DNA of 64,000 nucleotides from Pandoraea sp. PE-S2T-3 (GTDB lineage: Bacteria > Pseudomonadota > Gammaproteobacteria > Burkholderiales > Burkholderiaceae), in assembly GCF_002179965.1 (NCBI RefSeq), contig NZ_NGUQ01000009.1, forward strand, positions 1-64,000. Reading direction: 5' to 3'. This document shows positions 40,040-47,930 of the stretch, one piece after another. The notes beneath the pieces are model-generated. The model saw only the letters and a list, made by a program, of their open reading frames with translations. It ran no database searches and was not told the origin of the DNA. The translations under genes were made by a program, and so were the position numbers. How positions within the stretch are numbered: the first letter of the stretch is position 1; every line of letters begins with the position of its first letter.

Positions 40040-40798
40040 ATGTCTGCCAGCACGCCCGCCGTTGCCGAGCCGGTTCTGCCCGGCCCGCTGTTGCTTGTGG
40101 AAGACGATCCCGCCACCCAGACGCGGATGCGCAGCATCCTCACGTCCCTCGGCTATACGGACGACGCCGTGCACGTGGCCGGCAGTCTGGCGCAGGCGCG
40201 CGCGATTCTGGCCGATCAACCGTTCGCGCTCACGCTCATCGACGTGGGCCTGCCCGACGGCAGTGGCATCGACCTGATTGGCGAGCTTCACGCCCGAGAT
40301 CCGGCGTTACCGATTCTGGTAATCTCCGCGTGGAGTACCGAGCAGATCATCGTGGGCGCGTTGCGCACGGGCGCCACCGGCTATCTGCTCAAGGAGCGCG
40401 ACGATACGGAGATCGCGCTATCGATTCGCAGCGCGTTACGCGGGGGCGCGCCGATCGATCCGTTTGTGGCCAGACACATTCTCAGCCTTGTCGGCGTCAC
40501 CCGGCCATCGCAGGCCGCCGTGCCGCTGCCGGCGGCCGGTGTGGCCGGTGTGGCCAGTGGGGCCGCTCAAGGTCAAAGCCAGACACAAACGGCCGACGCG
40601 CCACCGGCATTGAGCCCGCGAGAAATCGAGATTCTCGGGCTCGTCGCCAAAGGCATGACAAACCGCGAGATTGCAGCCTTGCTCTCCATCTCAAGTCTCA
40701 CGGTCGCATGCCACATCAAGAACATCTACAAGAAGTTGGCGGTCAACTCGCGCACGCAAGCCGTGTTCGAAGCCCGCACGTTCGGCTTGCTGCCCTGA
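40040..40798 (+). CDS. NarL/FixJ-type response regulator
   Basis: 252 residues from ATG 40040; a TTG at 40019 is also in frame. The receiver domain has LLLVEDDPATQTRM, phosphorylation Asp68 in TLIDVGLPDGSGI and the lysine in LLKERD. A Pro/Ala-rich linker with a GVAGVASGAAQGQ run is followed by the LuxR-type helix-turn-helix: LSPREIEILGLVAKGMTNREIAALLSISSLTVACHIKNIYKKL. Pairs with the sensor kinase downstream, with which it overlaps. It is divergent from the autotransporter, suggesting but not proving control of it. Confidence 0.9.
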   Translation: MSASTPAVAEPVLPGPLLLVEDDPATQTRMRSILTSLGYTDDAVHVAGSLAQARAILADQPFALTLIDVGLPDGSGIDLIGELHARDPALPILVISAWSTEQIIVGALRTGATGYLLKERDDTEIALSIRSALRGGAPIDPFVARHILSLVGVTRPSQAAVPLPAAGVAGVASGAAQGQSQTQTADAPPALSPREIEILGLVAKGMTNREIAALLSISSLTVACHIKNIYKKLAVNSRTQAVFEARTFGLLP

Positions 40799-42720
40799 CG
40801 CTGATTGCTGCGCTCCGGCACTTCCTGCGACTTCGCCAATTCCGGCTACGCCATCTCTTTGCCATCTTCGGTCTGCTTGCCGGTGCCGCCCATGCGCAGT
40901 TGCCGGGCGCGGACATCGATCTTCGTCCCCTGACGTTCGAGCGCATCGAAGCCGTGCGGGCCGGTGCCGACTGGCATGCCACGCAGCCGCCTGAGACCGG
41001 CTGGGAGAGCGTCACGCTGCCGGATGTCTGGAGCACCCGCTGGCCGCACTACGACGGCGTGGTCTGGTACCGGCTCACGTGGCAGGAGACGTCGCCCGCG
41101 CAGGCGCGCGGCTTGCTGCTGGAGTATCTGAACATGGCCGGGGCCGTCTATCTGAACGGCAGCCTCCTCTCTCGCGACGACTCGCTGGTCGAACCGCTCA
41201 CCCGCGCGTGGAATACCCCGCGTTATTGGGTGGTGGAAGCGCCAGCGCTGCGCCCCGGCGTCAACACGTTGCTCGTGCGCGTGTCCGGGCTTTCCGCCTA
41301 CAGCCCGGGGCTCGGCCCGGTCGTACGTGGTGCGCCGGCCGAGATTCACGCGCGCTACGAAAAAGAACGATGGGTGCGGCGCGACCTGCAACTCTTCAGT
41401 CTGGCCATCACCATCACGCTCGGCATCTTCGTGCTCACGCTGTGGCTGTACCGGCGCGAAGAAACCGCCTACGGCTGGTTCAGCGCAATGTCGTTCACGT
41501 GGTGGCTTTACGCGGTCAATCAGGTCGCCACGCGCCCTTGGCCTTGGGTCTCGAACGACGCGTGGGAGGTGTTCGTCTCGATTGCCTTTCTGGCGTATTG
41601 CGGCTGCTTTACGATGTTCGTGCTGCGCTTCTGCGGGCGCAGGATGCCGCGAATCGAAACGGCCATGTGGACGATATTCGGCGCCGGTGCGGTCTGGCTA
41701 ATGGTCATGCCGCACCAGAGTATCGCGAGCACACGCGCCATCTGGGCGGTCGTCCCCGGCGTGACGTATCTGGCGAGTTGCATCCTGCTCTTCGCCCTCA
41801 CGTGGCGCGAGCGGCAGCTTGAACAGCGTGTGGTCTCGCTTTGTGCGCTGACGTTCGTCATCGCCGGCACGCACGACTTTCTGGTGTTCTTCGGGGTGCT
41901 CGCGTCCAATGTCTACTACACCGCGCAGACGTCGCAGGTGTTGATGATCGGCATGGCGGTGGTGCTGGCGCGGCGCTTCGCAGAGAACGCGCGTCGCATC
42001 GCCCAATTCAACGACGAGTTGCGCGTGCGGGTGGACGACGCCCGCGACGAACTGGCGCTGACGCTCAATCGTCAGCACGAACTCGAAGTCGCGAACGCCC
42101 GTCTGGCTGAACGGCTGAACCTCGCGCATGACCTGCATGACGGTCTGGGCGGTGCGCTGGTATCGAGCATCGCCGCCATCGAACACGCACCGCATACGCT
42201 GCCGCCGGAGCGATTTCTCGGCTTGCTGAAGGAGTTGCGCGACGAGTTGCGCATGGTCATCGATACGGCCGCCACGCATCAGAACGGCGGGCTGACGCTG
42301 GCCGAACAGATTGCACCGTTGCGGCACCGGATCACCGTGCTGTTCGAGAGTCAGAAGATCGAATGCGATTGGCGGCTCGAAGGCATCGGGCAGTGCGAGC
42401 TGAGCGCCGCCCAGTCGCTGGAGTTGCTGCGTATTCTTCAGGAAGCGCTCACGAACGTGCTCAAGCACAGCCGCGCGAGCCGGGTTCGCATCGACTTGCG
42501 AGACGAGGGCGAAGCGATCACCTTGCGGGTGGAAGATAACGGCGTGGGGTTTGAGGTTGGCAGCAGCAGTAGCGTTGGCGGCGGCAGTGATACCCAACAC
42601 GCAGGCGCCGGCCTGCATAGTATGCGCAGGCGTGCGCAGCGTCTGGGCGGCACGATGGCGTTGCTGCGGGAGAACGGTGCGACGGTGGTGCTGGTTCGCG
42701 TGGCGACGAGGGCCGGCTAG
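40708..42720 (+). CDS. 7TM sensor histidine kinase (7TMR-DISM-like, HisKA_3)
   Basis: 670 residues if started at the ATG 40708, which overlaps the regulator by 91 bases. From around residue 36 there is a second hydrophobic, signal-like start (LRHLFAIFGLLAGAAHAQ) just after the regulator stop, and no ATG, GTG or TTG occurs between the two; a CTG at 40795 or 40801 is the only nearby alternative. Then: a periplasmic galactose-binding-like domain (WHATQPPETGWESVTLPDVW, VVWYRLTW, VYLNGSLL), about seven membrane helices (225-440), and a HisKA_3 domain with phospho-acceptor His about 477 (AHDLHDGLGG). An ATPase domain with NVLKHSRASRV and DNGVGF follows. Cognate to the NarL-type regulator upstream. 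Confidence 0.82.
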   Translation: MPHQEHLQEVGGQLAHASRVRSPHVRLAALTLIAALRHFLRLRQFRLRHLFAIFGLLAGAAHAQLPGADIDLRPLTFERIEAVRAGADWHATQPPETGWESVTLPDVWSTRWPHYDGVVWYRLTWQETSPAQARGLLLEYLNMAGAVYLNGSLLSRDDSLVEPLTRAWNTPRYWVVEAPALRPGVNTLLVRVSGLSAYSPGLGPVVRGAPAEIHARYEKERWVRRDLQLFSLAITITLGIFVLTLWLYRREETAYGWFSAMSFTWWLYAVNQVATRPWPWVSNDAWEVFVSIAFLAYCGCFTMFVLRFCGRRMPRIETAMWTIFGAGAVWLMVMPHQSIASTRAIWAVVPGVTYLASCILLFALTWRERQLEQRVVSLCALTFVIAGTHDFLVFFGVLASNVYYTAQTSQVLMIGMAVVLARRFAENARRIAQFNDELRVRVDDARDELALTLNRQHELEVANARLAERLNLAHDLHDGLGGALVSSIAAIEHAPHTLPPERFLGLLKELRDELRMVIDTAATHQNGGLTLAEQIAPLRHRITVLFESQKIECDWRLEGIGQCELSAAQSLELLRILQEALTNVLKHSRASRVRIDLRDEGEAITLRVEDNGVGFEVGSSSSVGGGSDTQHAGAGLHSMRRRAQRLGGTMALLRENGATVVLVRVATRAG

Positions 42721-43244
42721 GCTGTCGCCGGGTTGCCGGACGCCAGCGCTTTCGTGCCCATTTCATCGGCTTCGCGCTCCAGCCCTTCGTCGTCATTGAC
42801 GGGCACACCGGCCTTCAACTGCATTGTTGGCCGCACCCGGTTCTGTGCCTGTTGCACCACGTGCCAGGCTTCATGCGGCAGGTGCTGCTCCTGACCGGGT
42901 CCGAGGTGAATGTCGCTGCCCTGCGCGTAAGCGTGGGCATTGAGCTGCGCCGGGGCCGACGAGTTATAGTGCACCCGCACATGATCCATGTTCATGCCGG
43001 ACAACGACTCGACGCCGGATTTCAGTGAATCGGGGAGTCCCGTGCGGTTGATCGGCGCCTGCGCCTGACGCTGCGCGACCATGCGCGGGCTGTTATCGGC
43101 CATGGCCTGCAACTGGCGCAGCCCCTCGGCCTCGGGCCGGTTGTCCGCGAAGTCGGACTGGCCACCACCCGCCACGGCCGAGCGGGCCTGTACGACGTGT
43201 GTCGCGTCCTGAGACTGCGCTGGCTTTCTCATCCGGTCACCCAT
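42717..43244 (-). CDS. orphan eCIS-core (DUF4157) domain protein
   Basis: 175 residues. Sequence LPDSLKSGVESLSGMNMDHVRVHYNSSAPAQLNAHAYAQGSDIHLGPGQEQHLPHEAWHVVQQ is the DUF4157/eCIS-core motif. It carries a metallopeptidase-like HEAWH (124-128) and a downstream EREAD that could supply a third ligand. Such domains are found at contractile-injection loci and in polymorphic toxins, usually fused to something larger; here the protein ends 50 residues after the motif. The start has GGGGAG five bases upstream. It overlaps the kinase stop by four bases on the opposite strand. I see no injection-system genes in the window. Function unknown. Confidence 0.75.
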   Translation of the reverse strand: MGDRMRKPAQSQDATHVVQARSAVAGGGQSDFADNRPEAEGLRQLQAMADNSPRMVAQRQAQAPINRTGLPDSLKSGVESLSGMNMDHVRVHYNSSAPAQLNAHAYAQGSDIHLGPGQEQHLPHEAWHVVQQAQNRVRPTMQLKAGVPVNDDEGLEREADEMGTKALASGNPATA

Positions 43245-43463
43245 GCCCACTCCCCTTACGTCCGAAAAACATCGCTATGAGGTCGAAACGTCCGGGCAAT
43301 CATAAGGCCCAATGGTGGCAAAAACAAATTTCTGCCGGGCGCGCTTGATCTCATCACTTTCCCCCGCTTTCTCCCCATTTGCCCCCCCTGCCCGGGCGAA
43401 GCCGAGAACGTGTCACGCGGAGCCGGTACAATCGGGGAAAAATTTCTCCGGCAACCTTTCGTG

Positions 43464-44675
43464 ATGACGTCCGCTTTATCTGTCCGACCTGTCCGATCCG
43501 TGTTCTCCGCGCGTCCTGTCCTGGGTTCTCTCGCACTGGTCCTCCTGCTGGCCGGTTGCGCCGCCAGCCCGCCGCGCCTCACGGCACCTGCCGCCCAGCC
43601 GGCAAACGCCGCCAGCACCTCCCCTGCAACGCCTTCACCCGCCGCGACCGACGCCGCCAGCGCCGCGCCCGCTGCACTGCCGTGGTGCGTTCAGACGTCG
43701 TTGCGCGAAGAAGACGACCTGATGCGCAACTTCGGCGGCATTCCCGCAGGCGTGCGCCGTATCGAAGAAACCCGTTTCATTGCCAGCTACGACCGCACGA
43801 CCGGCAAGGTCGGCCCGCTCGATAACGGCAATCGCTTCGTGATGGAATTCGATCCGCAGGGACATCTGCTCACCAGCACCGATCGCGGGCGCTACACGTA
43901 TGCCGCCGATGGCCGGTTGCTGAGCGTCGATGGCGCGTCAGTGGCATGGCAAGGTGCGGACGAATGGATCGTGAACGGCGCCGCACGACGCGGCACGTGG
44001 AAGGAGCAAGTCCGTCAGGAAGGCGAGCGCGTCGAGTGGACCCGCCGCATCATCGTCGGCGCCAACGGCACCCATCATCGCCGTCAGGGCAGCTTGCAGG
44101 CGCGTCTGTTCGACGACGAGTGCTTCGTGCTCTCCCGGCAATGGGAAGCGCCCAACGAAGCCCGCCAGATCGTCACCGCCGACGGCAAGGTCCGTCCGGC
44201 CCCCAAAATCGTCTCGTATCGCACGTTTGCCAACGTGGAACGCAAGCCCGACGGCAGCCGGATCGTGCGCGATACAGGCGCTGCCGCCTTCATCGACGGC
44301 CAGTGGCTGCCGCTCGCGTGGGATAACGAAGTCTCGGAATACTCGCCGCGTCACGAACTCATGCGCGTCACGCGCACCGACGCCGCAACCGGTGAGCGTC
44401 ACGTCTCGGAATATCACTATCGCCACGACAAACGCGGCAACGTCGTGCGCGTGGTGATTACCTCGCCGTCCGGCGCAGGCGAGAAGGTCGACCCGTTTGC
44501 GAACGTCTTCGTGCGCAAACTGACCTATTTCGAACCGGCCACGCCGGTCGCTACCGACAAGCCGGCGGCACCGGGTGCCGCCAAAGAAAGCGCGACGGCA
44601 CCTGCGCCCGCCGCAGAACCCGCCCCGTCGGCAGCACCGGTGCCGGCCGACGGCAAGCTTACGTCGGCAGAGTAA
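43464..44675 (+). CDS. lipoprotein of unknown function
   Basis: 403 residues. The lipobox ALVLLLAGCAAS places a lipidated Cys at residue 32, after which comes an Ala/Pro/Thr linker. The main domain has a series of YD-repeat-like beta strands (FVMEFDPQGHLLTSTDRGRYTYAADGRLLSVDG, VSEYHYRHDKRGNVVRVVI), reminiscent of short RHS-type units. It ends in an Ala/Pro-rich tail. No function assigned. The stop lies 17 bases inside the convergent histidine kinase. Confidence 0.75.
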   Translation: MTSALSVRPVRSVFSARPVLGSLALVLLLAGCAASPPRLTAPAAQPANAASTSPATPSPAATDAASAAPAALPWCVQTSLREEDDLMRNFGGIPAGVRRIEETRFIASYDRTTGKVGPLDNGNRFVMEFDPQGHLLTSTDRGRYTYAADGRLLSVDGASVAWQGADEWIVNGAARRGTWKEQVRQEGERVEWTRRIIVGANGTHHRRQGSLQARLFDDECFVLSRQWEAPNEARQIVTADGKVRPAPKIVSYRTFANVERKPDGSRIVRDTGAAAFIDGQWLPLAWDNEVSEYSPRHELMRVTRTDAATGERHVSEYHYRHDKRGNVVRVVITSPSGAGEKVDPFANVFVRKLTYFEPATPVATDKPAAPGAAKESATAPAPAAEPAPSAAPVPADGKLTSAE

Positions 44676-46170
44676 AGCGGAACGTCGCGCCCTGCCCTGC
44701 ATGACCGGGCTGCCCCGGCTGAACATTGGTTTCCACCAGCGTGATGCGGCGGCCATGCAGTTGCAGGATACGATGCACGATGCGCAGGCCCAGACCGCCC
44801 TCGCGGCGGGCGCCGCCCACCGTAAAGGGCCGCTCGAAGAGGCCTTCGCGCGCACTCTCCGGAATGCCCGGCCCCGTGTCGCTCACCCGCACTTCGATAT
44901 CCGCCCCGGCCGGGGCCACCGCTACCACGATCTCCCCGCCCGACGGCGTGTAACGCAACGCGTTCTCCAGCAGATTGGTGAACACGCGCTCGATCAACCC
45001 GAGATCGGCGCGCGCGGTCGGCACTTGCGGTGCGAGTTGCGCCCGTAATGCGACACCGCGCGACTCGGCGCTCAACTCGAATTTCTGGAATACGTCCTGA
45101 ATCAGATCGGTCACCGAGAACGGCTCGGCTTCCGGCTGTACGAAACCGTGCTCAAGACGCGCGAGCTCGAACAGCGACTGCGCCAGTGCCCCCACCTTGC
45201 GGCTCTGATCCAGTGCGATGCCCAGATAACGCCGACGGTCGGCCGGTGCCAGCGTGGCGTCCTTGAGCGACAACGTTTCCAGATAACCGTGCAGCGACGA
45301 GAGCGGCGTGCGCAGATCGTGCGAGATATTGGCGATCAGTTCGCGACGCTCCTGATCCTGACGCGTCAGCGTGCGCCATTGCTCGCCCAGCCGGTCCACC
45401 ATCTGCCGGAACGCGCGCTCCAGCACCACGATTTCGTCGTTCGGCCGCGCCTGTTGCGACGCCAGTTCATCCGCTGACACGGCAGGCAGCGCCGCCGGTG
45501 CCGCGTCGATATCGAACTCGCGCACGGTATCGGTCAGCCGGCGCAGCGGGCGCGTAATCCACGCAAACGCCGCCAGACCGGCAATCAGGCACAACGCCGC
45601 GACCAGTCCGATCGACCACAGCGCGGTACTGAGCGCGGCACTCGTCGCGCCTCGCGCCGCAAAGCGGTCATGCGCTTCGCCCAACAGCACCACGTAGATG
45701 TAGCCCACTTCCTGCCCGTTCACCCGTAACGGCGCGGCACTGAAGACCTTGCGCACATCGGTGTTGCGCGGGTCGTCACCATAAATCGGCAGCGCTTCGC
45801 CATCGATCAGCCGATGCACCGGCGCCAGATCGATCTGCGTGCGCCGCAGATGTCCTTCCGGCGCTGCGTGTCCGGTAATGCGCCCCTGTTCGTCGAGCAG
45901 ATACACCTCGACGCTCGGGTTGACCACCATCAGTTGCCCGAACAGGTTTCGCACGGCGTCCGGCTTCATGCCGTTCGCGTCCATCAGTTGCGCGTTGGCG
46001 GCGATGTGCTCGGCCAGCCCACGCGAGAGGCCCTGAATCACTTCGGCCTCGTGCATGCGGTTTGCCCGCACCTGCAACCAGGCCGACGTGCCGCAGCACA
46101 CCAGCAACAGCGCCGCGAAAACCAGCGACAACCGCTGCGTGAGTGTGAGATTCCATTTGCGCGTCATCAT
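44659..46170 (-). CDS. sensor histidine kinase, OmpR-partner type
   Basis: 503 residues. Two membrane segments (about 14-32 and 182-204) flank a periplasmic sensor of 150 residues with VEVYLLDEQGRITGHAAPEG (PAS-like). A HAMP region (205-262) is followed by the His box LIANISHDLRTPLSSLHGYLETL (His284), an N-box NLLENALRYTP and G boxes DTGPGIP and GGLGLRIVHR. Its ATG overlaps the regulator stop (ATGATGA). Complete HK of the EnvZ/BaeS type. Signal unknown. Confidence 0.92.
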   Translation of the reverse strand: MMTRKWNLTLTQRLSLVFAALLLVCCGTSAWLQVRANRMHEAEVIQGLSRGLAEHIAANAQLMDANGMKPDAVRNLFGQLMVVNPSVEVYLLDEQGRITGHAAPEGHLRRTQIDLAPVHRLIDGEALPIYGDDPRNTDVRKVFSAAPLRVNGQEVGYIYVVLLGEAHDRFAARGATSAALSTALWSIGLVAALCLIAGLAAFAWITRPLRRLTDTVREFDIDAAPAALPAVSADELASQQARPNDEIVVLERAFRQMVDRLGEQWRTLTRQDQERRELIANISHDLRTPLSSLHGYLETLSLKDATLAPADRRRYLGIALDQSRKVGALAQSLFELARLEHGFVQPEAEPFSVTDLIQDVFQKFELSAESRGVALRAQLAPQVPTARADLGLIERVFTNLLENALRYTPSGGEIVVAVAPAGADIEVRVSDTGPGIPESAREGLFERPFTVGGARREGGLGLRIVHRILQLHGRRITLVETNVQPGQPGHAGQGATFRFTLPT

Positions 46171-46910
46171 GCGGCCCCTGCGTCGGTCGAATTGCCTTCG
46201 GGCGTCGCATCGCTGGCGAATTTGTAGCCACGCCCCCAGACCGTGAGAATGCGGGCCGGCTGCGCGGGATCGGCTTCGATCTTCGCGCGCAGGCGGTTGA
46301 TGTGGGTATTGACGGTGTGCTCGTAGCCTTCGTGCTGGTAGCCCCAGACGGCATTGAGCAGGTCCATGCGCGAGAACACTTTGCCCGGCTGGCGGGCGAA
46401 GAAGTACAACAGGTCGAATTCGCGCGGCGTCAGGTCGAGCAGCTTGCCGCCCAGCGTCGCCTCGCGGGCGATCGGATCGATGAACAGGCCCGCCACCGCC
46501 AGACTGCCCGCTTCCATGCGGGCGTTTCGGGCGAGCGCATCGACCCGGCGCATCAGCGCCTTGACCCGTGCGACCAGTTCCAGCACCGAAAACGGCTTGG
46601 CGAGATAGTCGTCCGCGCCCAGTTCCAGCCCGAGAATGCGGTGCACTTCGCTTGCCCGGGCACTGGTGATGATGATCGGCGTGTAGCGGGTCATTTCCCG
46701 CGCGCGGCGGCAGATTTCGAGGCCATCGACGCCGGGCAGCATCAGGTCGAGAATCAGGGCGTCCCAACCGCCTTCGGACAGGCGCCGCAAGCCCTCGTCG
46801 CCATCGGCGCAATGCACGACGTCAAAGCGTTCGTCGCGCAGGTGCAGCGTGAGCAGATCGGCGATATGCACGTCGTCTTCGACGAGCAGGACACGGCGCG
46901 GCGAATCCAT
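46167..46910 (-). CDS. OmpR-family response regulator
   Basis: 247 residues. Receiver with VLLVEDDVHIADLL, phospho-Asp55 in LILDLMLPGVDG, and KPFSVLEL; winged-helix DNA-binding domain with LTPREFDLLYFFARQPGKVFSRMDLLNAVWG and HINRLRAKIE, ending TVWGRGYKF. Transcribed with the kinase that overlaps its stop. Next gene upstream (msrB) is divergent across 278 bp, so a role in the oxidative-repair operon is possible but not shown. Confidence 0.93.
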   Translation of the reverse strand: MDSPRRVLLVEDDVHIADLLTLHLRDERFDVVHCADGDEGLRRLSEGGWDALILDLMLPGVDGLEICRRAREMTRYTPIIITSARASEVHRILGLELGADDYLAKPFSVLELVARVKALMRRVDALARNARMEAGSLAVAGLFIDPIAREATLGGKLLDLTPREFDLLYFFARQPGKVFSRMDLLNAVWGYQHEGYEHTVNTHINRLRAKIEADPAQPARILTVWGRGYKFASDATPEGNSTDAGAA

Positions 46911-47188
46911 CGTAGGGGGAACTCCCGGGAAAGGTGGGTCTGGGTGACCTCATTGTGCGCAGTTCAGGCCCTTTGAGGTATCACGAATTGTTTAATCTTA
47001 CGTGAGGACTTTGCCATCACGGACGCACTACCCTTCAGTCATCGATCCGGCGCCAGCACCCGCTCTACCAAGGTAATGCGCTGCAACGCCGTACCGCTGA
47101 TGCGCCCGGCCCCCGCGCCCCCCAGGTCTTGCGAGGGCCGGGCACGTCAGCCCCGGCGCCGGATCGGCCCCACTCACCGGAGGATGCC

Positions 47189-47803
47189 ATGAAGTTGTCC
47201 GACCAGACGCCGTCCCAGAAGGCCGCCCAGCCCGTCGCTACCGCTGGCAGCGCTGCCAGCACTGCTGCTGCGACTCGCCCAGCGACGTCGCGCCGCCTGT
47301 TCCTGCTCAGCACCACGGCAGCGGCCGCCGCCGTGGCCGTCGGACTCGTGCCACGCCTCGTGCGCCCGGCCCGTGCCGACGATGCCCGGCGCGCCAGCGC
47401 CCCCGAACACTTCGAAGTGGCCTACAGCGACGCCGAATGGCGCAAACGCCTGACACCCGGCCAGTACGAGATTCTGCGTCAGGAAGGCACCGAGCGCCCG
47501 TATTCGAGCCCGCTCAACGACGAACACCGTACCGGCACGTTCTTCTGCGCCGGTTGTGCCCTGCCGGTGTTCTCGTCGCGCACCAAGTTCGACAGCCATA
47601 CCGGCTGGCCGAGCTTTTGGACGCCGCTCGACAACGCCGTGGCCACCCATACCGACACGAGCTTCGGCATGACCCGCACGGAAGTGCACTGCCGGCGCTG
47701 TGGCGGCCATCTGGGGCATGTCTTCGACGACGGCCCGAAGCCGACCGGCCTGCGCTACTGCATGAACGGTCTGGCCATGACGTTCCGCCCGCAGCCCGCT
47801 TGA
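47189..47803 (+). CDS. msrB: exported peptide-methionine (R)-S-oxide reductase
   Basis: 204 residues. Reduces the R-epimer of methionine sulfoxide in proteins. A Tat-type signal (SRRLFLLSTTAAAAAVAVG) exports it, unusual for MsrB. Zinc-binding pairs Cys120-x-x-Cys123 and Cys168-x-x-Cys171, FDSHTGWPSFW, and the catalytic Cys191 in RYCMNG complete the enzyme. GGAGG five bases upstream fixes the start. First gene of the plus-strand msrB-dipZ-msrA run. Confidence 0.93.
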   Translation: MKLSDQTPSQKAAQPVATAGSAASTAAATRPATSRRLFLLSTTAAAAAVAVGLVPRLVRPARADDARRASAPEHFEVAYSDAEWRKRLTPGQYEILRQEGTERPYSSPLNDEHRTGTFFCAGCALPVFSSRTKFDSHTGWPSFWTPLDNAVATHTDTSFGMTRTEVHCRRCGGHLGHVFDDGPKPTGLRYCMNGLAMTFRPQPA

Positions 47804-47930
47804 TAGCGCACGGGAAACAAGCCGGCAACGAGTCGGCAACCCGCTGGCAACACGCGGACAACCAGCGGACAACAACCTGACAACACGCTAATCCTCCGGC
47901 CCCGCCGGACCACGCTAAAGGAGCGCTTTC

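Noticed and set aside
46171-46812. Extension of the third histidine kinase frame upstream
   Set aside because: It lies within the response-regulator gene and encodes wrong-frame sequence; the kinase starts at 46170.
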